Source: an uncultured Lachnospiraceae bacterium
GTDB lineage: Bacteria > Bacillota > Clostridia > Lachnospirales > Lachnospiraceae
Length of the DNA: 13,180 nucleotides
Direction of reading: 5' to 3'
Assembly (NCBI GenBank): GCA_910587305.1
Contig: CAJUKV010000068.1
Location: 1 to 13,180, forward strand
Shown: positions 5,998-12,892 of the stretch, one piece after another
Position numbering within the stretch: position 1 is the first letter of the stretch
Layout of the letters: each line of letters opens with the position of its first letter
Translations under genes and position numbers: made by a program
Notes under the pieces: generated by a model
What the model was told of the DNA's origin: nothing
Seen by the model: the letters and a program-made list of their open reading frames with translations, nothing else
Database searches by the model: none

Positions 5998-7113
5998 ATG
6001 TTAAAATATCCACTAGCTGTAACAATTGATACCAATGTTTTTGATGCCGCTAAATATGATTTCAGTGAAAACAGCACCCTTCACCTGTTGGAAAATTATG
6101 TTAAAAGTGGAAAAGTCAAAGTCGTATTAAGTAATATTGTAATTAGAGAAGCAAAAACGCACATAGCTAAACAGGCCAAGAAAGTGTATGGTATTGCAAG
6201 AAAATTGCGAGCAGAGGTCTTAAAAGAATCTACAGAATATCTGATAAACTATATTGGCTTGAACCGATTGTTAGAGTTAGCCGGAGACAAAAAAGCACTT
6301 GCAGACAAAAGTTGTGAACTATTTGACAGATTCATTAATGATATCGATGCAGAAATACTAGGTACAGATTTGATAGACTTAGATTCAATAATAGATGACT
6401 ATTTTGAAATTAGACCTCCCTTTGAAGCCGGAGAAAAAAAGAGAAAAGAATTTCCAGACGCATTTATTGCTTATCAGATTAGAAAGCGATTTGGTGAAAA
6501 TGAGATTGTTGCCATTATAAGTAATGATGATGGATTTAAGAAAGCATGCCAGCAAACAACAAATCATATGTTCTTTAATTCTTTAGGCGAGTTATATGAC
6601 ACAATCAACAAAGAGGAAACAGCATACAAAGAAACAATAAGTATTATCAATGAGTTACAATGCCATATTAATTCCAAAGTGTTAGAGCATATCAGATTCA
6701 ATGAGAATATTGACGTAAGAGGACTTTCATGCGATAAACACGGTATAGTATCCGGATTTGATTATGATGAGTTTTATCTACATAGTATTTCAGATGTTTC
6801 ATTTAAGATTCATTCCGTAGATAAGGCGTCTGATAAGACATCTATAGTAACCCTTTTATTCAAAGGAAATATATCAGTTGATTGCTATTATGAAGATTAT
6901 GACAATGCTCCGTGGGATTCTGAAACAAAAGATTATATCTTTGTTGACACTATCAAAATTAGAGAAGAGCACATTGCAAGATTTGGTTGCAGGATTATGC
7001 TTGATCGTATAACAAAGGTATTCGAAATTTTCCCGTTCACAGTGATTTTAGGTGGAGATTCAAGAAGCGATAGGTATCAGATTGAAGATTCATCTGTTAT
7101 AAGCTATGAATAG
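5998..7113 (+). CDS. PIN-domain protein, DUF4935-like putative ribonuclease
   Basis: A 371-residue protein whose first half is a PIN-type nuclease. TIDTNVFD gives acidic D11 and N13/D16, SNIVIREAKTH gives E51, KEFPDAFIAYQI gives D154, and IVAIISNDDGFKKAC gives D177/D178. These are the spacings expected for the metal-binding cluster of the DUF4935/PIN-like group. Residues about 205-371 form a separate region I cannot assign, with several beta-rich stretches and cysteines. AAGGA lies 10 bases before the ATG. No antitoxin-like small ORF precedes it, and the 236 bases before it (5762-5997) hold no gene, so it is probably transcribed alone. PIN proteins cut RNA and act as toxins, in rRNA processing or in defence; here a defence or element-borne role is inferred from the neighbourhood. 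The AT-rich composition matches the preceding two genes. Confidence 0.75.
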   Translation: MLKYPLAVTIDTNVFDAAKYDFSENSTLHLLENYVKSGKVKVVLSNIVIREAKTHIAKQAKKVYGIARKLRAEVLKESTEYLINYIGLNRLLELAGDKKALADKSCELFDRFINDIDAEILGTDLIDLDSIIDDYFEIRPPFEAGEKKRKEFPDAFIAYQIRKRFGENEIVAIISNDDGFKKACQQTTNHMFFNSLGELYDTINKEETAYKETISIINELQCHINSKVLEHIRFNENIDVRGLSCDKHGIVSGFDYDEFYLHSISDVSFKIHSVDKASDKTSIVTLLFKGNISVDCYYEDYDNAPWDSETKDYIFVDTIKIREEHIARFGCRIMLDRITKVFEIFPFTVILGGDSRSDRYQIEDSSVISYE

Positions 7114-7269
7114 AGGCTCCAATATATAGATAGAGAATTTGTCTGTGCCGAACCAGGACCGAATTACGTTACCTATTTATAAAAGCTACAAAAGAAAGGC
7201 CAAAACTCTGCAAACCGTTGCGGCACAATAGTTACGGGCCCGCATCTTTTTTGTCAACACAACACACTT

Positions 7270-7312
7270 GGAAATACTTGGTTTCCCGGATTTCGGGAAG
7301 CCGGGTATTTCC
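7270..7312 (+). terminator. Long strand-specific RNA hairpin, probable terminator
   Basis: A 19-base stem (7270-7288 with 7294-7312, loop GATTT) is fully paired only in plus-strand RNA, using three G-U pairs; the minus-strand RNA would have A-C mismatches there. It is followed by TTGTTCC, a weak U-tract. It lies about 155 bases after the PIN gene. The rest of 7114-7371 holds no gene that I can see, apart from a 12-base tandem repeat at 7326-7349. Confidence 0.5.
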
Positions 7313-7325
7313 TTGTTCCCGGGCC

Positions 7326-7349
7326 AGTTCTCTCCTCAGTTCTCTCCTG
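7326..7349. repeat. Two tandem copies of a 12-base unit
   Basis: AGTTCTCTCCTC (7326-7337) is directly followed by AGTTCTCTCCTG (7338-7349), differing only in the last base. It lies just past the 3' end of the integrase remnant. It could be a leftover of an attachment site or simple slippage. Confidence 0.5.
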
Positions 7350-7371
7350 CCGGAAAGGACTGGAGCCAAGA

Positions 7372-7611
7372 CTAAATGCTGGTCTGAACGCTGGCCTGGA
7401 TGGGAAGCGCACCGGTCAGCTTCACAGCGGAGGAGCCTTTTGCCGCCGTATCCAGATGCGCGTAGGTATTTTCGGTCGTGGAGAAATTGCTGTGTCCAAG
7501 CCACTCCTGAATCTCCTTCATAGAGACGCCGTTCTTCAAAAGCAATGACGCGCAGGTATGTCTAAGCTCGTGGAAGCGGAAAATGATGGTATCCTCGTGG
7601 AAGTAGAAAAC
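7372..7611 (-). pseudogene. C-terminal remnant of a tyrosine recombinase (integrase)
   Basis: The minus-strand frame ending at TAG 7372-7374 carries FHELRHTCASLLL (the HxxR box), EIQEWLGHSNFSTT (the second histidine) and ENTYAHLD (the nucleophile tyrosine), the classic end of a phage or ICE integrase. About 69 codons are recognisable, up to roughly 7581. The N-terminal three quarters, including the first catalytic arginine, is missing, and no start with a ribosome site exists. Upstream the homology stops at a short direct repeat, after which the serine-recombinase promoter begins in the opposite direction. This suggests that the integrase gene was cut by the arrival of the serine-recombinase element or by a later deletion. 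Confidence 0.85.
7567..7610. repeat. 17-base imperfect direct repeat at the integrase breakpoint
   Basis: CTCGTGGAAGCGGAAAA (7567-7583) and CTCGTGGAAGTAGAAAA (7594-7610) differ at two bases and are 27 bases apart. In the integrase frame they encode FRFHE and FYFHE. The repeat sits exactly where the integrase homology ends, so it may be a recombination or target-duplication scar. Confidence 0.6.
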
Positions 7612-7617
7612 GGAATA

Positions 7618-7626
7618 TGATATAAT
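7618..7626 (+). promoter_or_regulatory. Extended -10 promoter of the serine recombinase
   Basis: TGATATAAT matches the extended -10 consensus (TGnTATAAT). The -35 region at about 7598-7603 (TGGAAG) is poor, as is common with extended -10 promoters. It is followed by a leader of about 50 bases and the recombinase start. Confidence 0.65.
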
Positions 7627-7632
7627 CCTCCC

Positions 7633-7660
7633 AAGGGCTATGGTTTGTGCCATAGCCCTT
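7633..7660 (+). promoter_or_regulatory. Hairpin in the recombinase leader (attenuator-like)
   Basis: AAGGGCTATGG (7633-7643) and CCATAGCCCTT (7650-7660) form a perfect 11-pair stem with a 6-base loop, followed by TTCTGTTG. It lies between the promoter and the ribosome site GAGGAGG, so it could act as an attenuator or terminator limiting recombinase expression, or block read-through from outside. Confidence 0.6.
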
Positions 7661-7681
7661 TTCTGTTGAGGAGGAACAATC

Positions 7682-9189
7682 ATGGCACGAAAGAGCAGAA
7701 AGCATCCTGAATTGGTTATTCCAGTCAGTAAAGATACCGTAGGCTACATCCGATTATCTGTTCTTAATAGAGATCCCCACGGGTCTGTAGAAAATCAGGG
7801 ACTCATGATCGAAGAATGGGGACGCCAACACCAAATCCCCATTATGCGTTATTACATCGACAACGGTTTTAGCGGAAAACGTTTTGACCGTCCAGCACTT
7901 CAAGAGATACTCCAAGACATACAGAAGGGCAAGATTGATTGCATTGTTGTAAAAGACCTTTCCCGCTTGGGCCGGGACTACATCACTATAGGTTATTACC
8001 TTGAAATGTTTTTCCAAGCAATAACGTCCGATTTGTGTCAATCAACGACCAATTTGATACCACTAATGGCATAACCAACAGAGGTAAACCTGCATATATC
8101 CAATCCAGAACACGCATACCGCTCATCAATTTGTTCAATGAGCAGGTATCCATTGAAACAAAAATGAAAGTTGAGGTTGTTTTAGACATGAAAGCACAAC
8201 ATGGAGAATTTATCGGGCCCAGAGCCCCATTCGGTTATCAGAAATCCAATGAGAACCCCAGCCAGCTTGTCCCTGATCCAGTAGCTGCTGTCATCGTTCG
8301 GAAGATTTTCGAGATGGCTGCAAGTGGCACTGGTGTAACCGGTATCGTTCGGTACTTGAATGAGCGGGGCCTACCCACACCGATTCAGTATGCCAAGGCT
8401 CACGGCCTGGACGGGAACTTTGACGATGGCAATGGCAGTTGGAACAGCAGATCCGTGAAGTACATTCTTACCAATCGCACATATACGGGAATGCTGGTAC
8501 AGGGGAAGGAAAAGCGAACGGTGGAGGCTACCCATGAAGCACTAGTCGATTCCGGCACGTTCGATGCCATTCAAAAGGCATTCCAGGCCAGAGCCTACAA
8601 TGTAGTCCCGCAGGGACAGCCGGCAGACAACATTCTGAAAGGCAAGGTGATATGTGGGTGCTGCGGCGGAAAGATGCAGCGTAAGCGCGGCACTGACCAT
8701 GCCGATTGGCACTTTTTCAGCTGCATCACCAAGAATCGCTTGGGAGCCGATAAATGCACTGGGATGTATGCCCGAGAGGAAGATGTTCTCAGCGCCATCT
8801 ATCGCCAGCTAAAAGACTACGTGGACGAACACTATATTACAAATTCGGCATATAAGCAGCAGATTCAAGAGTACACGAAACAAATTGCTGACCTTACGCA
8901 GCGCAAGTCGACGGCTTGGCTCAATGCGATGGAGCACTATGAGCAGTATGTGCAGGGAGAAATTAGTAAGGAGGAGTTTCGTGCGGTACAGGACATTGCA
9001 AATCAGGCAAAAGAGGTTCTTATTCAAGCTACAGAAGGTAAGGCCACCTATGAAAAGCAATACGTCACGTTCCGCAAACTCCTTTCTGCTAGCAGTAAAG
9101 ATATTCCACTCAGCGAGATTATGGACTGTATTGATAAGATCGTAGTAGACGGTGGTGGAAAAATTGTGGTAGAATGGAGTTGCCCTTGA
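7682..9189 (+). pseudogene. Large serine recombinase, broken by a one-base frameshift
   Basis: This site-specific recombinase of Clostridia ICE or transposon type moves DNA through a serine-linked intermediate. The N-terminal catalytic domain reads VGYIRLS with nucleophile S26 and R24, and KDLSRLGRDY with R95 and R98. The frame then changes. Codons after EMFF read nonsense to a stop at 8074, while the next frame continues as NNVRFVSINDQFDT, the expected family sequence. Restoring one C in TTTTTCCAAGC (8008-8018) rejoins them, giving about 500 residues. The second part has the recombinase domain (GPRAPFGYQ ... SRSVKYILTNRTYTGML), a zinc ribbon (CGCCGGKM ... CITKNRLGADKC) and a coiled-coil region. 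The start has GAGGAGG 8 bases upstream. The element is therefore probably immobile unless helped in trans. A sequencing error at the T/C run cannot be excluded. Confidence 0.9.
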
Positions 9190-9271
9190 ATTGAGAACAT
9201 TAGAAAACGGGTGAAAATCTTTGGCAATTACAATCCTGGTAGTTTAATGCTACAGATGCAGAGGTGAACGT

Positions 9272-11290
9272 ATGTGGTACGGTGATGACTTCATCACCGA
9301 AACACTATCTAGGCTTCCAAGCGAGTGCGCTTACTTAGATTATAAAGAGATTCCTTATCTAAAAGACCATTATCATGATTTGATTAAAGATGTTATTGCA
9401 ATGCTTAATTCCGAGGAAGGAATTGGATACAACAAAGCAATTATCTTTGGCGTTTCTGATAATATCCCACGTGATTTGAGGGGAATTGATTCTTTTTTAG
9501 CCAATACGCCAGAGAAATTTGATGATGCATCATATCAAACAGTTTTTGACCGGGTTACACCACGGCCCCATATTACCGTAGGAACTGTAACATATCAGGG
9601 ACGAACGTTCGGATATGTATTTATGGATGCTGACATGAACCGCGAGTGGATTTATGAAGTGAAGGAAACTTATATTGCCAAATCTTTACCAACTAAATCT
9701 GGCGTTTTTATAGGGCAAGCGTTTACAAGGCGAGGAAGCAAAAATTATGTGATGATGCAACAGGATCGAGATCATCTAAAAGAGGTTTGCGGAGTACCTC
9801 CATCTATAAGATTGAATCAAAATTGGTACAATAACTCTACAAGTGAACTTGATCCTATTGATCCTATTCTAATTGCAGCTATAATCGGTTGCTGGAATGA
9901 GAATAATAGAAATGATTGCACCTTGGTTGAACTGTTCTCTGGTGTACCATATAGTAGTTGGATTCAGTCCATACGAAAGCTGTACGAAAATAGAAATCCT
10001 GCAATCGAATTTAGCAATAATATTTGGAATATTAAGAATCCAGAAGCGATTTTAGGGGCATTCGGCATCCAGCTATATGATAGCCACATTGCCAAAATCA
10101 GACTGCTTGCGGAACGGGTATTTTCAGATTACGATACAAAGTATGACTTAAAATCAGGTGATCGCTTTGCAGCGTCTGTTTATCACAAGGCCTCTCAATA
10201 TTCCCCATCAATCCGGCATAGCCTCAGTAGATTTCTTGCTATTGCTGGAAACTTTCCAGAGAGATTTCCATCATGTACGTTATGGAAACTGAAGCAGTTG
10301 ATTGATGATGTGGTTAGAAAAGTAATTGTGTCCTTTGATTGGCGGATTATAGCGACAATGGAGAACAATTTTCAGTTTCTTGCTGAGGCAAGCCCATTAT
10401 GTTTTGCAAAATCTGTCCAGGAAGCTATTACTGTGGAGGATAGCGGTCTGTGTGCCTATTTGTCGGAATCTGAAGATTTATTTGGCAAACGGTTTTATGG
10501 TTCCTTGTTGGTTTATGCCCTTACACTGATTGCTTGTAAGCAAGAATTCTTTTCCCCTGCGTGTTTTTCTGCTTTCTGTGTTCTAAAAGCGCGCCCTGAA
10601 CATCTGGAGGCATTAACATCTGTATTTCTGCCATGGGCTCCCAAAACAGAGGCTCCTTTTCCGCAACGTATTTCAATAATCAAGCAGTTTTTTGAAGAGA
10701 ATGATGATTTGGCATGGAAGTTCTTGTGTACACTTTTGCCAGGACAAACAACGGCTTGTGGAGCATTTGAGAAACCTAAATATTTGACTTGCAAAATTGA
10801 AGAACAACATTCAGTCTCAGAAACTTACTGGGAAGAATCAGATGCTTATTTGGAACTTGCGATTGAAAAAGGAGCCGGTCACAAAGAACGCCTTCTGACA
10901 TTGCTGGAGTTCCTTGATAAAGCTTCAGAAGATATATTTTGCAAAATATTGTCCGCAATCGAGACAGTCTGTTTGAACAGTATAGATAATGAGAGATACG
11001 TTTTTTGGAACAAACTTCTGAACCTTTTCTGCAAACACAAACAATTTCCTAATGCAGACTGGACAATGCCAGAAGAAGCCCTAGATGCAATTGCGTCATT
11101 GGCAGAGAGGATTGCGCCGAAAGATCGGCGGATAAAAATTCGTCGACTGTTTCAGAATGAGACGCACGATATTCTGCCAGAGAAGTATAATTCGTACGTT
11201 GATAGGAATACAGAATTGTCGGCTTTGCGCTTAAAAGAGTTAGACTGGTGCTATCAAGCTTATTGTTGGAAAACACCATCAACTGTGTGA
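9272..11290 (+). CDS. Schlafen/AlbA_2-domain protein with large helical region, 3'-truncated
   Basis: 672 codons, with AGAGGTGA just before the ATG. Residues about 12-165 form an AlbA_2 (Schlafen AlbA-like) domain: SECAYLDYKE with E18, D23 and K25, AMLNSEEGIGYNKAIIFGVSDN, and AFTRRGSKNYVMM near its end. Members of this fold include nucleic-acid-binding or cleaving effectors. The remaining about 500 residues are helical (SGDRFAASVYHKASQYSPSIR, CKHKQFPNADWTMPEE) and recall the C-terminal region of large STAND-type defence proteins; I see no Walker motif. The last native codons end near CYQA. Residues YCWKTPSTV then come from antisense hsdR sequence, so the true C-terminus is missing. It lies 82 bases after the recombinase. 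A defence role is inferred; a cargo gene of other function is possible. Confidence 0.7.
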   Translation: MWYGDDFITETLSRLPSECAYLDYKEIPYLKDHYHDLIKDVIAMLNSEEGIGYNKAIIFGVSDNIPRDLRGIDSFLANTPEKFDDASYQTVFDRVTPRPHITVGTVTYQGRTFGYVFMDADMNREWIYEVKETYIAKSLPTKSGVFIGQAFTRRGSKNYVMMQQDRDHLKEVCGVPPSIRLNQNWYNNSTSELDPIDPILIAAIIGCWNENNRNDCTLVELFSGVPYSSWIQSIRKLYENRNPAIEFSNNIWNIKNPEAILGAFGIQLYDSHIAKIRLLAERVFSDYDTKYDLKSGDRFAASVYHKASQYSPSIRHSLSRFLAIAGNFPERFPSCTLWKLKQLIDDVVRKVIVSFDWRIIATMENNFQFLAEASPLCFAKSVQEAITVEDSGLCAYLSESEDLFGKRFYGSLLVYALTLIACKQEFFSPACFSAFCVLKARPEHLEALTSVFLPWAPKTEAPFPQRISIIKQFFEENDDLAWKFLCTLLPGQTTACGAFEKPKYLTCKIEEQHSVSETYWEESDAYLELAIEKGAGHKERLLTLLEFLDKASEDIFCKILSAIETVCLNSIDNERYVFWNKLLNLFCKHKQFPNADWTMPEEALDAIASLAERIAPKDRRIKIRRLFQNETHDILPEKYNSYVDRNTELSALRLKELDWCYQAYCWKTPSTV

Positions 11291-11670
11291 TATTCACGAA
11301 TCTCCGGAACACTTCTTTAGAAAACCGGATGTTGATACGGTTTTGCTCCGCAATGACCCCATCCCGGTTATTGGGCTTTTTGACTTCAACAAAAGCGAGA
11401 GGCAGTCCGTTAATCAGCAAGGTAATGTCAGGCCGAAACTCATCCTCGCCGTTTCAGTAGGTCCATTCAGTGACACCATGGTATGTATTTGGACTTTCAT
11501 TCTCCAGGTCGATAATGCGCAGGCCGTTGATGCCGTCCAGGAGAATTTTACAAAATGCCCGCCCCAAATCGCCGTTGGACAGCTTGATTGTAAGCTCCTC
11601 AAGGAGCCGGTCAACTTCCTGTTCCGACAGATTACATCCATTGATTCAGTTTATCCCGGTCCAAAACAGT
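11262..11670 (-). pseudogene. hsdR: N-terminal-region fragment of type I restriction subunit HsdR
   Basis: The minus strand encodes a stretch of the type I restriction endonuclease R subunit. NLSEQEVDRLLEELTIKLSN, LRIIDLENESPNTYHGVTEWTY, then DEFRPDITLLINGLPLAFVE and VKKPNNRDG contain the D...ExK nuclease motif, and RRFVNITQLMVFSNN closes it. It is broken three ways. An in-frame TGA at 11454-11456 follows TEWTY. A frameshift near 11645 separates VLDRDKLNQ from NGCNLSEQE. Homology stops abruptly at SNN (11262), where the AlbA_2 gene begins on the other strand. The helicase domain and the whole C-terminus are absent, and no HsdM or HsdS gene is in the window. It is a non-functional relic of a previous defence system. 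Confidence 0.85.
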
Positions 11671-11674
11671 GATA

Positions 11675-11710
11675 CTATGTCGTAGGGCTAAGTACTATCC
11701 TACGCCATAG
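11675..11710. repeat. 12-base inverted repeat at the island's right edge
   Basis: CTATGTCGTAGG (11675-11686) and CCTACGCCATAG (11699-11710) pair with one mismatch over a 12-base spacer. It sits between the hsdR fragment and the bidirectional terminator and could be a recombinase or transposase site, or a leader hairpin. Confidence 0.5.
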
Positions 11711-11752
11711 AAAAATAAGACCTTGCACCTAACCGTGCAGGGTCTTATTTTT
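11711..11752. terminator. Strong bidirectional terminator
   Basis: AAAAATAAGACC (11711-11722) pairs with GGTCTTATTTTT (11741-11752), extended inside by TGCAC/GTGCA and one T-G pair around the loop CTAACC. U-tracts form on both strands. It ends the accessory island on the right. The stretch 11753-11920 holds no gene that I can support. Confidence 0.85.
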
Positions 11753-11922
11753 GTCCTCTGGACTATCCTTTCCCTGCCTGACACAAGGATTCCAGGAACA
11801 TTCTATGCAATATCACCATGGAGCAGAGGCTACCGGTCCAAGGGGCGGAGCGGATAAACAACTTTGCCCCAAACAGAATAAATCCCGTTGCCCCACGGCA
11901 AGAACCGCGTGAATCGAATAAA

Positions 11923-11956
11923 GGCGCGCCTCCCGGAGCTCTCCGGGAGGCGCGCC
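11923..11956. terminator. GC-rich palindromic terminator
   Basis: GGCGCGCCTCCCGGAG (11923-11938) and CTCCGGGAGGCGCGCC (11941-11956) form a perfect 16-pair stem with a two-base loop, flanked by AATAAA on the left and CTTTCCTTTC on the right. It probably insulates the downstream gene, or once ended a gene now lost. Confidence 0.7.
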
Positions 11957-11989
11957 CTTTCCTTTCGGCGGGCCGGGGAAGGAAAGACC

Positions 11990-12018
11990 TTGACATTCCG
12001 GGGAAAGGACGATATCAT
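11990..12018 (+). promoter_or_regulatory. Sigma-A promoter of the membrane-anchored protein gene
   Basis: TTGACA (11990-11995), a 17-base spacer and TATCAT (12013-12018) form a near-consensus promoter, about 80 bases before the ATG at 12101. Confidence 0.8.
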
Positions 12019-12100
12019 ATTTGTAAGAGAGGAAGATCGGAAAGCCTGCGGCGGCGTTTGCCCCGCCCGGGGTTTGCGGAGGATATGGGAGGGATTGCGT

Positions 12101-12844
12101 ATGGAGGCGCTGCTGATCAAGTTCAGCATATTGGCCGGGGTGTTCGGCATCATCGGCCTGATTGGACTGGCGGCGCTCTTGGCGTCCGTGATTTGGCTGA
12201 TTATCCGGGTGGCCAATTTTGATTCCGTGCTCCCGGCGCTCCTCTGCGTTCTGGTTTCGATTGCCCTGGCGGTAGGGGGAATGTTTTTGAGCCCTGCACC
12301 GGAAGGCCGCGCGGCGCCGTACCTGAGAGCGTCCTGGGAGGCGCCGCTGGAGGCGCTCAAGGGCCAAATCGGCAAGCTCAAGGAGCTCAAGGACAACGGG
12401 CCCTGGGCACGGTTCTTCAAGGACGAGGGCGAGCCCGGGGAAATGGAGACGATGGATGTGATCCGAACCGGCGCCCCGGACAGGGTCCTCGTGGACGAGA
12501 CGATGGACGGCTGGCGCGTGCGGCTGACTCTCCCGAGGGAGTGGAAAGAGCTGTGTGTGGTTGAAAACGACGGGCGGCTGAACTTTTCGCAGAAAGTTTC
12601 CTTGCAGGAAGAGGGGGGCTGGCTGTTTTCTCTGTCGCTTATCGAAGGTCCCTATGACTCTGAGGGGCCGGACGCTCTCCCGGCTTGTGAGACGGTACTC
12701 GAGAAAGACGGCATGACGCTCCTGGCGATCTATCCCACGGATGTTCAATTCAACGATGCGGCAGAAGAAATTGCGGAGGAATACCAGCGGATGCAGGCGG
12801 AGATTCCCGGCATCCTGGAGACCGTAGAATTTGAGACTACATAA
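12101..12844 (+). CDS. Membrane-anchored protein of unknown function
   Basis: 247 residues. Two hydrophobic segments (about 8-36 and 43-60) form an N-terminal hairpin anchor, followed by a soluble acidic domain (about 68-247) with a lysine-rich helix (LEALKGQIGKLKELKD) and beta-like stretches (WRVRLTLPREWKEL, GGWLFSLSLIEGPYD). The ATG at 12101 is chosen because GGGAGGG lies 7 bases upstream and the promoter is at 11990-12018. The frame is open further upstream to 11888, but that would run through the terminator and promoter. I recognise no family. It stands alone between two terminators, with GC-rich codon use like the core genome, so it is probably native rather than island cargo. Confidence 0.75.
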   Translation: MEALLIKFSILAGVFGIIGLIGLAALLASVIWLIIRVANFDSVLPALLCVLVSIALAVGGMFLSPAPEGRAAPYLRASWEAPLEALKGQIGKLKELKDNGPWARFFKDEGEPGEMETMDVIRTGAPDRVLVDETMDGWRVRLTLPREWKELCVVENDGRLNFSQKVSLQEEGGWLFSLSLIEGPYDSEGPDALPACETVLEKDGMTLLAIYPTDVQFNDAAEEIAEEYQRMQAEIPGILETVEFETT

Positions 12845-12850
12845 AAGCGC

Positions 12851-12882
12851 AGTGCGCGGCCGGACGGCCGCGCGCTGTTTTT
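12851..12882 (+). terminator. Rho-independent terminator
   Basis: AGTGCGCGGCC (12851-12861) pairs with GGCCGCGCGCT (12866-12876), with one G-T pair, and is followed by GTTTTT. It lies 7 bases past the stop of the preceding gene. Confidence 0.85.
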
Positions 12883-12892
12883 GCCGGTATGA

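Noticed and set aside
7218..7523. Plus-strand frame over the integrase remnant
   Set aside because: It is a shadow of the minus-strand integrase fragment, which carries the catalytic boxes.
7682..9189. Serine recombinase as two separate genes
   Set aside because: The two frames together make one family-length recombinase, and the second part has no ribosome site of its own. A one-base deletion explains it.
11888..12100. Longer start for the membrane-anchored protein
   Set aside because: The extension includes the 16-pair terminator stem and the TTGACA/TATCAT promoter. The ATG at 12101 has GGGAGGG at the right distance.
11813..12748. A 311-codon minus-strand frame across the right-hand membrane protein gene
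   Set aside because: It would cross a strong terminator and promoter and has an arginine/proline-rich shadow composition. The plus-strand gene has a promoter, ribosome site and membrane segments.
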